DNA from: Micromonospora costi
Lineage (GTDB): Bacteria; Actinomycetota; Actinomycetes; Mycobacteriales; Micromonosporaceae
Direction: 5' to 3'
Assembly: GCF_003626655.1 (NCBI RefSeq)
Contig: NZ_RBAN01000001.1
Coordinates: 1,364,001 to 1,428,000 of the forward strand
Length of the DNA: 64,000 nt
Shown in pieces: positions 7,879 to 15,589 of this stretch. The position numbers and the translations under genes were made by a program. Below the pieces are notes generated by a model. The model was not told the origin of the DNA, searched no databases, and was given only the letters and a program-made list of their open reading frames with translations. Position 1 is the stretch's first letter. Each line of letters opens with the position of its first letter.

Positions 7879-10800
7879 TCAGAGGCGCCAGGGCAGGGGC
7901 TCGGACGGCAGGTAACGGCACGTGCCTCCGGTCGAGACGGCGTCGCGCAGGTGGCCGGCGAGGGCGGGGTGGCGCTCGTCGAGTTTGCGCAGCGTGTCGC
8001 GGATCCGGGCGGTCACCGTCTTGCGGGCCCGCTCGGCCTCGTCGCCGAGACGGCGGCTGCGCCCGGCGAGTCCCGCCGCGGCGCGTAGCTCGGCGAGGAG
8101 CGCCACCCGTTCCGCCTCCAGCGCCGCGACCTTCGCCGCGTCGTCGCGGGTGGCGGCGCGGTCGATCTCGTCGTCGAGGCGTTCGAGGTGGCGCCGGTAG
8201 CGGGCCTTCGCCTCGTCGTCCAGCACCGGGTCACCACCCATGCGGCGGGCGGCGACGAGGTCCGGCCCGGCGGCCGGGTCGAGCAGTTCCACGGCCGGTA
8301 CGTCGGTGCCGGGCCGGCTCAGCAGCAGGTGCAGGTCGTGCAGCCCCTTCGCGTCGGGCAGGTGGACGACGGTGTCGGCGTAGGCGAGCTGCCAGACCGG
8401 GCCGTCGCGGCGGAACTCGTACCGCGCCTCGCCCGGGCCGGGCCTCACGGCGACGGGCTCCGCGACGCCCGGCGCGCGGTCGCCGGCGCCCACTGTCGCC
8501 AGGGTCGGGCCGGACGCGACCGCGCCGCCCTCGTCGGTCCGGGTCGCCCGGCCGACAACACTCGCGACCGCGCCCGCACCGATGCCGCCGGATGGCACGA
8601 CGGGCTCGCGCGCGTCGACCCCGCCGGCCACCGCGCCAGGCCCATTGGGCTGAGCGATGTCGACGGCGGCCAGCCGGTCGAGCACCTGACGCATGCCCAG
8701 GGCGGACGCCTCCCGCTCGGTGGCGGCGCACAGCTCCGCCGCGGCGGCCGCGTCGCCGGGGCCGGCCCGCCGGGCCAGCGCGTCGACGAGGGCGGCGCGT
8801 GACAGGACGGACCAGGGGCGGGCGCCCATCCGGTCGGCCGCGGCCCGGGCCGCGCCGAGGGTGGCGACCGCGTCGTCCCAGCGCTCCTGCGCGGCGTCGA
8901 GCAGCCCCAGCCAGTGGTCCACGGGGCCGCTGACGTCGCACCCGAAGAGCGCCACCGTCCACTGCCCGCGGTACGGGGCCAGCGCCGCGCGCGCCTCCTC
9001 GCACCGTCGCGGATCACCCGACGCGGCGGCGGACTGCGCCCGCAGGCGCAGCCACAGCGGCGACAACCAGCGGGCGTACGTCGTGGCGGTGGCCTCGATG
9101 CCGTCGGTGAGCCGTACCGCCGTTTCGACGTCGCCGCGCTCGACGGCCGTGATGGCGCGGGCGAGGTCCAGGTACGGGTAGTCGGCGCTGTCGAGCCCGT
9201 CGAGGAGCGCGTCGATCTCGGCGTACCGGCCCTGGAGCAGCAGCCGCGCCCAGCGCAGGTGGTGGGCCATGAACGCGAAGTCGGATGGCGCCTGGTCACC
9301 GATGTCGTCGAGGGCGGCGAAGTGCCGGTCCGCTTCGGCGAAGTCGCCGCGGAAGCTCGCGATGATGCCGGCGTCGATGGCCGCGGCCATCCGGTGCCGG
9401 GCCACCTCGCCGGCCTGGCACCCGGCGACGAAGGCGGTCAGCTCCTCCAGGTAGTGGGGGTCGTCCAGTTCGAGCAGGGCGACCCATCGCAGCGAGGTGG
9501 CCCACAGCTCCGTCTCCCGGTCGCCGGTCCGGCGGGCCACCTGCCGGATCTCGGCGGTGATGGCGGCCCGGTCGGCGGCCGTGCCCAGCCCCCAGGTGGT
9601 GTCGTGGCGCGCCCACAGGCTGAAGGTCAGCGCCTCGTCGTCCTGCCCCCGCCGAGCCAGCGTCTCGGTCGCGGTGATGAGGTCGGTCACGAGCGTGGCG
9701 ACGGCGGCCTCCTCGTCGGGCTCGCCGATGAGCCGCCGGTACGCCTCGCGCAGCAGGCCCTCGGAGTGGTCGCCGGCGTCGTCGTCCTGCCGGTGGCGCT
9801 GGACGCTGAGCGCCGCGCGGGCCAGCGTCCCCGGGTCGTCGAGCGTCACCGCGAGCGCCGCGGCCTCGTGGAGCAGCTGCCGCGCGACGTCCGCCCGGCC
9901 ACAGTGGAACAGCAGCTGGGCCAGCTCGATCATGATCTTCACGCGGTGCGCCTGGTCCCGTACGACCTCCAGCGCCCGCCGGAAGTGGAGCGCCGACTCG
10001 TCGCTGGCGAGCCGCCCGCTGGCGTCCCGCGCGGCTGCGATCAGCAGCTCGGTGGCTCGGGCCGGGTCGAGGTTGGCGCCGGCGAGGTACGCGTGGCGTG
10101 CCAGGTCTGCGGGGACCAGCCGGTCGACGAGGTCGGCCGAGCCGTCCACCGCGCGGACGACGGCGGCGTGCCGCGCACGCCGGTCGTCGTCGCCGAGGCC
10201 GTCGTAGAGGGTCTCCCGGACCAGGTCGTGCGCGAAGGCGAACCGGCCGCCGCCGCGAGCCACCACGAGGCGGGCGGTCGAGGCGTGGTCGAGGAGCCGG
10301 TCGACCTGCGCCACGGGGGCCGCCACGCAGGCGGCGAGGACCTGCCGGTGGAACGCGCGGCCCAGGACGGCGGCGACCGTGAGCGCCTCGACGACGGCCA
10401 CCGGGAGCTGGGCGAGACGGCGGCGTACGGCCTCCCGTACGCCCGGGGCCACCGTGCCCACGGCGCCGCCGGCCCGCCACAGCCGGGCGGTCTGCTCCAC
10501 GAAGAACGGGTTCCCGCCGGTCCGCCGGTGCACCTCGTCGACCAGGTCGGGCTCGGGCTCCCGCCCGGCCGTACGCGCCATGAGCGCGCCCACCTCGTCG
10601 CGGGACAGGCCGGTGAGGGTGAGGGTGGTCGCCTTGACGAGCAGCGGCATGAGCAGCGGGCGCAGGGGATGGTCGCCCGACTCGACCTCCGCGTCCCGGT
10701 AGGTGCCCACGAGCAGCAACCGTTCGAACCAGGTGTGCTGGGCGGCGAACCCCAGCAACCGCAGGGAGGCGGGATCGGCCCAGTGCAGGTCGTCGAGGAC

Positions 10801-11343
10801 CACCACGACCGGCCGGTGCTGGGAGACCGTGACGAGCGCGGTGGTCACCGCGTCGTGGAGGGCGAACTCCCCGCGCTCGGCGTCCTCGCCACCGGCCGTC
10901 TCCTCGGTGCGGGGGAGGCCGAGCAGCCCGGGAGTGCCGCTGCCCGTGCCGGCGGCGAGGCTCAGCGGACCACCCGGCGGCGCACCACCGGGCGGCGCGC
11001 CGGTGTCGGCGGGCCCGCCGCCCAGCACCGCGAGGGCCGGCTCGGCGGCCTGCCGCGCCACCGCCCAGTCGTCGGCGGAGCGCCGCAGACCGCGCAGCAC
11101 CTGCACCCACGGCCAGTAGCCGGGTGCGCTGTCGGAATCCCAGCAGGCCGCGCCGAGCACGAGCGCGCCCTGCCTGCGGGCCTCGCGTGCGGCGGCCGTG
11201 ACCAGCGTCGTCTTGCCGATGCCCGGCTCGCCGGTGACCAGGACGAGGCCGCCGTGGCTGGAGGTGGCCCGGTCGAGTTCGGCGCGTAGCAGGCCGGCGG
11301 GGTGGTCCCGCCCGATGATCGCCTCGCCGAGCTGCGCGTCCAT
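7879..11343 (-). CDS. large AAA/STAND ATPase regulator (LAL-like, no C-terminal LuxR HTH)
   Basis: A 1154-aa protein. Residues 10-25 carry the IIGRDHPAGLLRAEL lead-in, Walker A is GEPGIGKT at 38-45, Walker B is VVVVLDDLHWADPASL, and GGNPFFVEQ belongs to the sensor region. A long TPR-like helical stretch follows. This is the architecture of LuxR-type LAL/MalT regulators, but the C-terminus lacks the LuxR helix-turn-helix. Instead it has a beta-rich block and a charged helical tail (about residues 1080-1140: RYRRHLERLDDEIDRAA, AARKTV-type repeats). Such proteins may sense a ligand and signal through a partner. The ATG at 11343 places the P-loop correctly. It is 66 bp from the MerR gene, whose product may act with it. 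Confidence 0.85.
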   Translation of the reverse strand: MDAQLGEAIIGRDHPAGLLRAELDRATSSHGGLVLVTGEPGIGKTTLVTAAAREARRQGALVLGAACWDSDSAPGYWPWVQVLRGLRRSADDWAVARQAAEPALAVLGGGPADTGAPPGGAPPGGPLSLAAGTGSGTPGLLGLPRTEETAGGEDAERGEFALHDAVTTALVTVSQHRPVVVVLDDLHWADPASLRLLGFAAQHTWFERLLLVGTYRDAEVESGDHPLRPLLMPLLVKATTLTLTGLSRDEVGALMARTAGREPEPDLVDEVHRRTGGNPFFVEQTARLWRAGGAVGTVAPGVREAVRRRLAQLPVAVVEALTVAAVLGRAFHRQVLAACVAAPVAQVDRLLDHASTARLVVARGGGRFAFAHDLVRETLYDGLGDDDRRARHAAVVRAVDGSADLVDRLVPADLARHAYLAGANLDPARATELLIAAARDASGRLASDESALHFRRALEVVRDQAHRVKIMIELAQLLFHCGRADVARQLLHEAAALAVTLDDPGTLARAALSVQRHRQDDDAGDHSEGLLREAYRRLIGEPDEEAAVATLVTDLITATETLARRGQDDEALTFSLWARHDTTWGLGTAADRAAITAEIRQVARRTGDRETELWATSLRWVALLELDDPHYLEELTAFVAGCQAGEVARHRMAAAIDAGIIASFRGDFAEADRHFAALDDIGDQAPSDFAFMAHHLRWARLLLQGRYAEIDALLDGLDSADYPYLDLARAITAVERGDVETAVRLTDGIEATATTYARWLSPLWLRLRAQSAAASGDPRRCEEARAALAPYRGQWTVALFGCDVSGPVDHWLGLLDAAQERWDDAVATLGAARAAADRMGARPWSVLSRAALVDALARRAGPGDAAAAAELCAATEREASALGMRQVLDRLAAVDIAQPNGPGAVAGGVDAREPVVPSGGIGAGAVASVVGRATRTDEGGAVASGPTLATVGAGDRAPGVAEPVAVRPGPGEARYEFRRDGPVWQLAYADTVVHLPDAKGLHDLHLLLSRPGTDVPAVELLDPAAGPDLVAARRMGGDPVLDDEAKARYRRHLERLDDEIDRAATRDDAAKVAALEAERVALLAELRAAAGLAGRSRRLGDEAERARKTVTARIRDTLRKLDERHPALAGHLRDAVSTGGTCRYLPSEPLPWRL

Positions 11344-11409
11344 GACCTCTCGACGGTAGCGGAACCGTCCGACAACCCGCCGACCTTAAAAACCCGCGGC
11401 AGAGCGCCG

Positions 11410-12090
11410 TCACCGGCCGGCGGCCGCCAGGTAGTCGGCCAGGCGGCCGTCGGCCACCAGCATCGCCCGGCCCCGGGCAGCGAGCCGCTGCCGCCAGCCG
11501 TCGAGTGAGGCGGCCAGCGGCGCGGCGCCCTCCGCGGCGCGTACCTGATCCATGACGGTCGCGATGTGGTCCAGCAGGTAGCCGCCGCGACGCAGCAGGT
11601 GCGCCAGCTCCGCGTCGCGTACGTCGTCGGGGCCGTAACGGCGCTGCCGCGTACGGTCGCGGGCCGGCGTCAGGATGCCGGCCCGTTCCCACTTCCGCAG
11701 CGTCGCCGGAGTCACCCCGATCCGGTGGGCGAGCGCGCCCACGGTCAGCGGCCGGTCGGGGCGGCTCCCTGCCGGCGCCGAGGTGAGCACGGTGACGGTC
11801 GCCTCGACGGCGTCGAGGGTCTCGCGATCGCGCAGCAGTTGGGCGTGGCCGCCGTCCACGGCCCGCAGCGCCGCGTCGACGTCGCCGCGGGTCGCGGCCC
11901 GCATGATCTCGGCGGCGACCCCGTAGCCGTACGCGGGAACGAGCGCCAGGTACGCGCGCAGAGCGACGGCGTGCAGCGCCGTGTACGCCCGGTAGCCGCT
12001 CGGGGTGCGCCGGGCGGCGGGGAGGACGCCGTCGCGCTCGTAGTTGCGGACGGCCTGCGTGGAGATGCCGTGCTCGCGGGCCAGGTCCAC
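11410..12090 (-). CDS. tandem-MerR (TioE-like) transcriptional regulator
   Basis: A 226-aa protein with two complete MerR-type winged-helix motifs. The first, at the very N-terminus, is DLAREHGISTQAVRNYERDG with the GYRAY wing. The second, at about residues 114-150, is LTVGALAHRIGVTPATLRKW with RRYGPDDV. Duplicated MerR heads are known from the TioE-type regulators named after the thiocoraline cluster of Micromonospora. The only canonical start is the GTG at 12090; three in-frame residues just upstream (RPV after AY) look like family sequence, so initiation at a rarer codon slightly upstream is possible. It is divergent from a DUF6194 gene 101 bp away. Confidence 0.85.
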   Translation of the reverse strand: MDLAREHGISTQAVRNYERDGVLPAARRTPSGYRAYTALHAVALRAYLALVPAYGYGVAAEIMRAATRGDVDAALRAVDGGHAQLLRDRETLDAVEATVTVLTSAPAGSRPDRPLTVGALAHRIGVTPATLRKWERAGILTPARDRTRQRRYGPDDVRDAELAHLLRRGGYLLDHIATVMDQVRAAEGAAPLAASLDGWRQRLAARGRAMLVADGRLADYLAAAGR

Positions 12091-12167
12091 GGGCCGGTAG
12101 GCGCGGTCTCCGGTTGGAAGGTTCAGGGGTGCGCTCCCGCGTCAGCCTCGTCGAAACTCTCAAGAGG

Positions 12168-12178
12168 TCGTTCAACGA
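12168..12178. promoter_or_regulatory. short palindrome TCGTT-C-AACGA before the DUF6194 gene
   Basis: A perfect 11-bp inverted repeat lies 13 bp before the DUF6194 start in the divergent region shared with the tandem-MerR gene. It is short and could be chance, but MerR proteins bind near such sites. Confidence 0.3.
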
Positions 12179-12191
12179 TACGGTAAAGGTC

Positions 12192-12680
12192 ATGGCTGAA
12201 CCGCAATCACCCACCGCCGACGAGATCGCCGGGCGGATCCTCGCCCTGCCCGGGGTCGAACTGCTCGTGGCCAGCAAGGAGTCGAGCGCCCCGGAGGTGG
12301 CGTGGGGCTGGCGATTCTTCTACGTCGGCCCGGACCGCCGACTGCCGTTCGCCACCATCGGCGAGTCCGACATGGCCGGCTTCGACGAGGAGTCCCGACT
12401 CCACCGGCCCGGCGTCTTCCGCCTCAACCTCGACGTGGGCCGGCGCGAGTTCGCGCGCCTCTTCGGCTACCCGCCGGCGGAGTCGGACGACCGCCGGGCG
12501 TCGGTCGACGTCAGCGTCCTCGACGAGGTGCTGCCCCACCCGGTCTACGGCACGGCCGCCTGGGCGTGCGTGCTCAACCCGGGCCCGCGCAGCCTCGCCG
12601 AGGTCGAGCGCCTCATCGCGTACGCCCACCAGCGGGCGCAGGAACGTCACCGCCGGACGTCCGACCGCCGTTCAACTTGA
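12192..12680 (+). CDS. DUF6194-like protein
   Basis: A 162-aa soluble protein. Recognisable blocks are the leading ADEIAGRILALPGVELL, then AWGWRFFYVGPDRRLPFATI, then RPGVFRLNLDVGRREFARLFG, and near the end the block HPVYGTAAWACVLNPG. This order is that of the DUF6194 family of uncharacterised actinobacterial proteins, often placed next to a MerR or other regulator. No catalytic residues are known. The ATG at 12192 is chosen because the family begins here and an AAAGG site precedes it. It is probably controlled by the divergent tandem-MerR regulator. Confidence 0.7.
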   Translation: MAEPQSPTADEIAGRILALPGVELLVASKESSAPEVAWGWRFFYVGPDRRLPFATIGESDMAGFDEESRLHRPGVFRLNLDVGRREFARLFGYPPAESDDRRASVDVSVLDEVLPHPVYGTAAWACVLNPGPRSLAEVERLIAYAHQRAQERHRRTSDRRST

Positions 12681-12803
12681 TCATCTCGCCCGTTCACTCC
12701 CGCGTGATCGGCTCATCGGGACGTTTTCGCTGGTCCGGCGATCGGTCGGACCGGCTCGAACCTCCGGGCCCCGCCCCGGAACCCGATAGAGAGAGGAGCG
12801 GCG

Positions 12804-14051
12804 ATGAGGTCATCGACCCTCGTACGCCCCGGTCTGGCGCTGCTGCTCGCCGCAGGGCTGAGCACGCTCGCGGCGCCCGGCGTCGCCCAGGCCGACACCG
12901 CGCCCACGGTGGACGCCCCGGTCACCATCACCTCGACCGAGGAGCTGGCCCCCGGCGTCACCTACGGCTCCTTCCAGGTGGACACGCCCCGCGGTGCCAC
13001 CGTCGGCTACCTGCTCACCGCCGACCTCCAGAAGAACAAGGTCTCCCTGGACCTGCTGCACCCCGGATCCGTGGCGCAGCGCCAGGTCGTCTCGGCCATG
13101 ACGAACGCCCAGGGCGCGATCGCCGGCGTGAACGGGGACTTCTTCAACATCAGCGAGACCCACGCCGGGGTCGCGCCGACCGGCTCGGCGTCCGGCCCGG
13201 AGATCGCCGACGGCGAGGACCTGAAGTTCGCGGTGCCGAACGCCCAACGCTTCGGTCCCGGGCTCGCCCCCGGCACCACCACCCGCGACGTCTTCGGCGT
13301 GGGCGTCAACGGCAGGGCCCGCGTCGACACCCTGAGCCTGGCCGGTGAGGTGCGCAGCGCCCGGGGCACCATCACCCTCGACGGCCTCAACCAGTACGCC
13401 CTCCCCGTCGGCGGCGTCGGCCTGTTCACGTCCGCCTGGGGCACCGCGTCCCGCGTCCGGTCGACCTGCGGCAGCGACACCAGCCGCAACGACCCGTGCA
13501 GCACCCACACCTACGAGGTGGTCGTCCGCGACGGCGTGGTGGCCTCGGTGGGCACCGCACCCGGCGCCGGCGCGATTCCGGCCGACACCGAGGTGCTGGT
13601 CGGTCGCGAGGGCGGCGCGGACGAACTCGACGACCTCCAGGTCGGCGACCGGGTGAGCGTGGACGAGAAGCTCGTCTCCGCCGGCGAGCCGAAGCTGACG
13701 TTCGCGGTCGGCGGCGCCCCGATCCTGCGGGACGGCCAGCCCCTGGCCGGGCTCGACACCAAGACGGCCGCCGTGCGCAGCGCGGCCGGTGTCAGCCGCG
13801 ACGGCAGGACGGTGTACCTCGTGGCGCTGGCCGGCCGCGCGCCCGCCAGCGCCGGCTTCACGATCGCCGAGCTGGCCGACCTCATGCGGTCGTTCGGCGC
13901 GGACGCCGCCGTGAACCTCGACGGCGGCGGCTCGACCACCGTCGCCGTCCGGGAGCCGGGCCAGGTGGCGGCCACCGCCCGCAACAACCCGTCCGACGGT
14001 ACGGAGCGCGCGGTCGCCAACGGCATCGGCATCTTCGTCGGCCACCGCTGA
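12804..14051 (+). CDS. secreted phosphodiester glycosidase (NAGPA domain), copy 1
   Basis: A 415-aa exported protein with an N-terminal signal (positive MRSSTLVR, a leucine/alanine core, cleavage near AQA-DT at residue 31). The NAGPA-type domain shows GVNGDFFNI at about 110 and the signature NLDGGGSTT at about 371-379. The family includes the enzyme that removes GlcNAc from phosphodiester-linked sugars; bacterial members act on cell-surface phosphoglycans, but the substrate here is unknown. The start is backed by a GAGAGGAG site. A paralogue with the same NLDGGGST core lies at 22946-24259. It ends at a bidirectional hairpin (14097-14140). Confidence 0.88.
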   Translation: MRSSTLVRPGLALLLAAGLSTLAAPGVAQADTAPTVDAPVTITSTEELAPGVTYGSFQVDTPRGATVGYLLTADLQKNKVSLDLLHPGSVAQRQVVSAMTNAQGAIAGVNGDFFNISETHAGVAPTGSASGPEIADGEDLKFAVPNAQRFGPGLAPGTTTRDVFGVGVNGRARVDTLSLAGEVRSARGTITLDGLNQYALPVGGVGLFTSAWGTASRVRSTCGSDTSRNDPCSTHTYEVVVRDGVVASVGTAPGAGAIPADTEVLVGREGGADELDDLQVGDRVSVDEKLVSAGEPKLTFAVGGAPILRDGQPLAGLDTKTAAVRSAAGVSRDGRTVYLVALAGRAPASAGFTIAELADLMRSFGADAAVNLDGGGSTTVAVREPGQVAATARNNPSDGTERAVANGIGIFVGHR

Positions 14052-14096
14052 CGGTCGGCCACGGCGTGCCTCGGCGCGTCCCGGCCGGCCGCCTGC

Positions 14097-14140
14097 GGGA
14101 AGCGCCCCGCCCGTTGTCAGCTCCGGGCGGGGCGCTTCCC
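14097..14140. terminator. 17-bp-stem bidirectional terminator overlapping a stop codon
   Basis: GGGAAGCGCCCCGCCCG (14097-14113) pairs perfectly with 14124-14140. The 10-nt loop contains the stop codon (14117-14119) of the converging minus-strand gene, so one arm encodes the last residues of that protein. Confidence 0.85.
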
Positions 14141-15511
14141 CGTGAGGTACGTGATCATCGAGTGGTTGGCCTCCCAGCCGTCCGGGAACTTCACCGGCAC
14201 GTCGAGGTGCACGGGTTCGGTCGACGGGTGGGCGTCGAGGAGGTCGGCGATGCCGTCCCGGGCCACCACGACGCAGGCGTGCCGGTGCCGGGACGTCAGC
14301 ACGCACAGCCGCCCCGACTCCAGGTGGAACGCCGTGGCGTCCCGCCGCCCGGACAGCGGGTGCAGCACGATGGTCACGTCGTACTCCCGGCCCTGGAGCC
14401 GGTTGGCGGTGTCGACGGTGACGCCCTCGCCGGCCGGGCCGAGTCGTGCGCGGACGGCCGCGGCCTGGTCACGGTGGGCCGTACCGATGGCGATCCGGTC
14501 CGCGGTCACCGACGCGCCCCCGGCGTCCTGCTCCGAGACCGCGACCGCTCCCCGTTCCAGCAGCCGCACGGCGAGCGCCGCGCACGCCGACGCCGCCTCC
14601 ACGTCGGTACGCAGCGTGTGCCGCTCCGGCAGCGCGTACAGTCCCCAGCCGGTCGACGCGGCCAGGTCGAGCGTCGCGTCGACCGCGTCGCCCGGCCCGT
14701 CGGCGGTCAGCGTCAACGCCCGGTCGGCCGCCCCGGTGCCGGCGCGGAACCCGGTGAACGGGTAGAACGCCTCGGCCACCACCGGGGCCGCGGAGGCGGG
14801 CAGCCGCCAGGAGACCGGCAACCGGTGGACGGGCAGCTCCGGGTTGTGCCGCAGCAGCACCGCCACGGCGGACTGCATCGGATCCCAGGTCAGGCCCGTC
14901 CACCGCGCGGTGTCCACGGTGGAGAACGGGTCGAGCTGACCGGGATCACCCACGAACAGGGCCCGCTCGAACCGACCGGCCACGCGCAGCAGGGCGTCCG
15001 ACCGCATCTGGTACGCCTCGTCCACGATCGCCCACGGCCAGCAGCCCTCGGTGACCGTGGCCCACTTGGCGGCCGTACCGATGACGACGGCCGGACCGCC
15101 GAGGTCCGCGACCTTCGCGGCCACCCGGACCGTCGCGTGCCCGCTGATCCGGGCGGACGGCTGGTAGTCGGCGGCGGAGAGCCGGCCGATCCGCAGCTCG
15201 GGCGCCTTGCGCGCCAGGCGGTCGATGAGGTCGTCGACCTGCTCGTTGGTCTGCGCCACGACGATCAGCGGCTCGCCGCCCTCGGCCAGCTCGACGGCGG
15301 CGCGTACCACGAGGGTGGACTTGCCGGCGCCCGGCGGTGAGTCGACCACCACGCCCCGGTGCTCGCCCGACCGCAGATCGGCCAGCACGGCCGTGATCAC
15401 CCGTTCCGCCTCCACCGCGGGCGGCAACTCCAGCCCAGCCTGCACTGCCCTCACCCCTACCCGCCGTCGCCCGGGAAGAGTATCGGTCACCTGCGGGACA
15501 GTCGCGGTCAC
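14117..15511 (-). CDS. superfamily 1 helicase-like AAA ATPase
   Basis: A 464-aa P-loop ATPase with Upf1/RecD-like motif order: Walker A SPPGAGKSTLV, motif Ia VVAQTNEQVDD, Walker B AIVDEAYQM, motif III VGDPGQLDPF, motif V DTANRLQGREYDV and motif VI-like TSRHRHACVVV. It therefore looks like a compact SF1 DNA or RNA helicase core without extra domains. The GTG at 15511 is the outermost start; GTG codons at 15454 and 15445 have better ribosome sites (GGGTAGGG, GAGGG) and still precede the conserved core. Its last codons form one arm of the shared terminator. Biological role unknown. Confidence 0.8.
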   Translation of the reverse strand: MTATVPQVTDTLPGRRRVGVRAVQAGLELPPAVEAERVITAVLADLRSGEHRGVVVDSPPGAGKSTLVVRAAVELAEGGEPLIVVAQTNEQVDDLIDRLARKAPELRIGRLSAADYQPSARISGHATVRVAAKVADLGGPAVVIGTAAKWATVTEGCWPWAIVDEAYQMRSDALLRVAGRFERALFVGDPGQLDPFSTVDTARWTGLTWDPMQSAVAVLLRHNPELPVHRLPVSWRLPASAAPVVAEAFYPFTGFRAGTGAADRALTLTADGPGDAVDATLDLAASTGWGLYALPERHTLRTDVEAASACAALAVRLLERGAVAVSEQDAGGASVTADRIAIGTAHRDQAAAVRARLGPAGEGVTVDTANRLQGREYDVTIVLHPLSGRRDATAFHLESGRLCVLTSRHRHACVVVARDGIADLLDAHPSTEPVHLDVPVKFPDGWEANHSMITYLTGKRPARS

Positions 15512-15528
15512 GCTGGCCGGAAGACAGC

Positions 15529-15562
15529 GGCGGTGGCCGTCGACTGCTCGACGGCCACCGCC
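15529..15562 (-). terminator. 15-bp-stem hairpin terminator
   Basis: GGCGGTGGCCGTCGA (15529-15543) pairs perfectly with 15548-15562 around a CTGC loop. It lies 28 bp after the stop of the secreted repeat protein gene on the minus strand and before the helicase gene, so it separates the two. Confidence 0.8.
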
Positions 15563-15589
15563 CGGTGCTGGTGGTACGGGTTCAGCGGG

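Noticed and set aside
8914..11289. 791-codon plus-strand frame inside the AAA regulator gene
   Set aside because: Antisense of the ATPase gene, no ribosome site, composition of a shadow frame.
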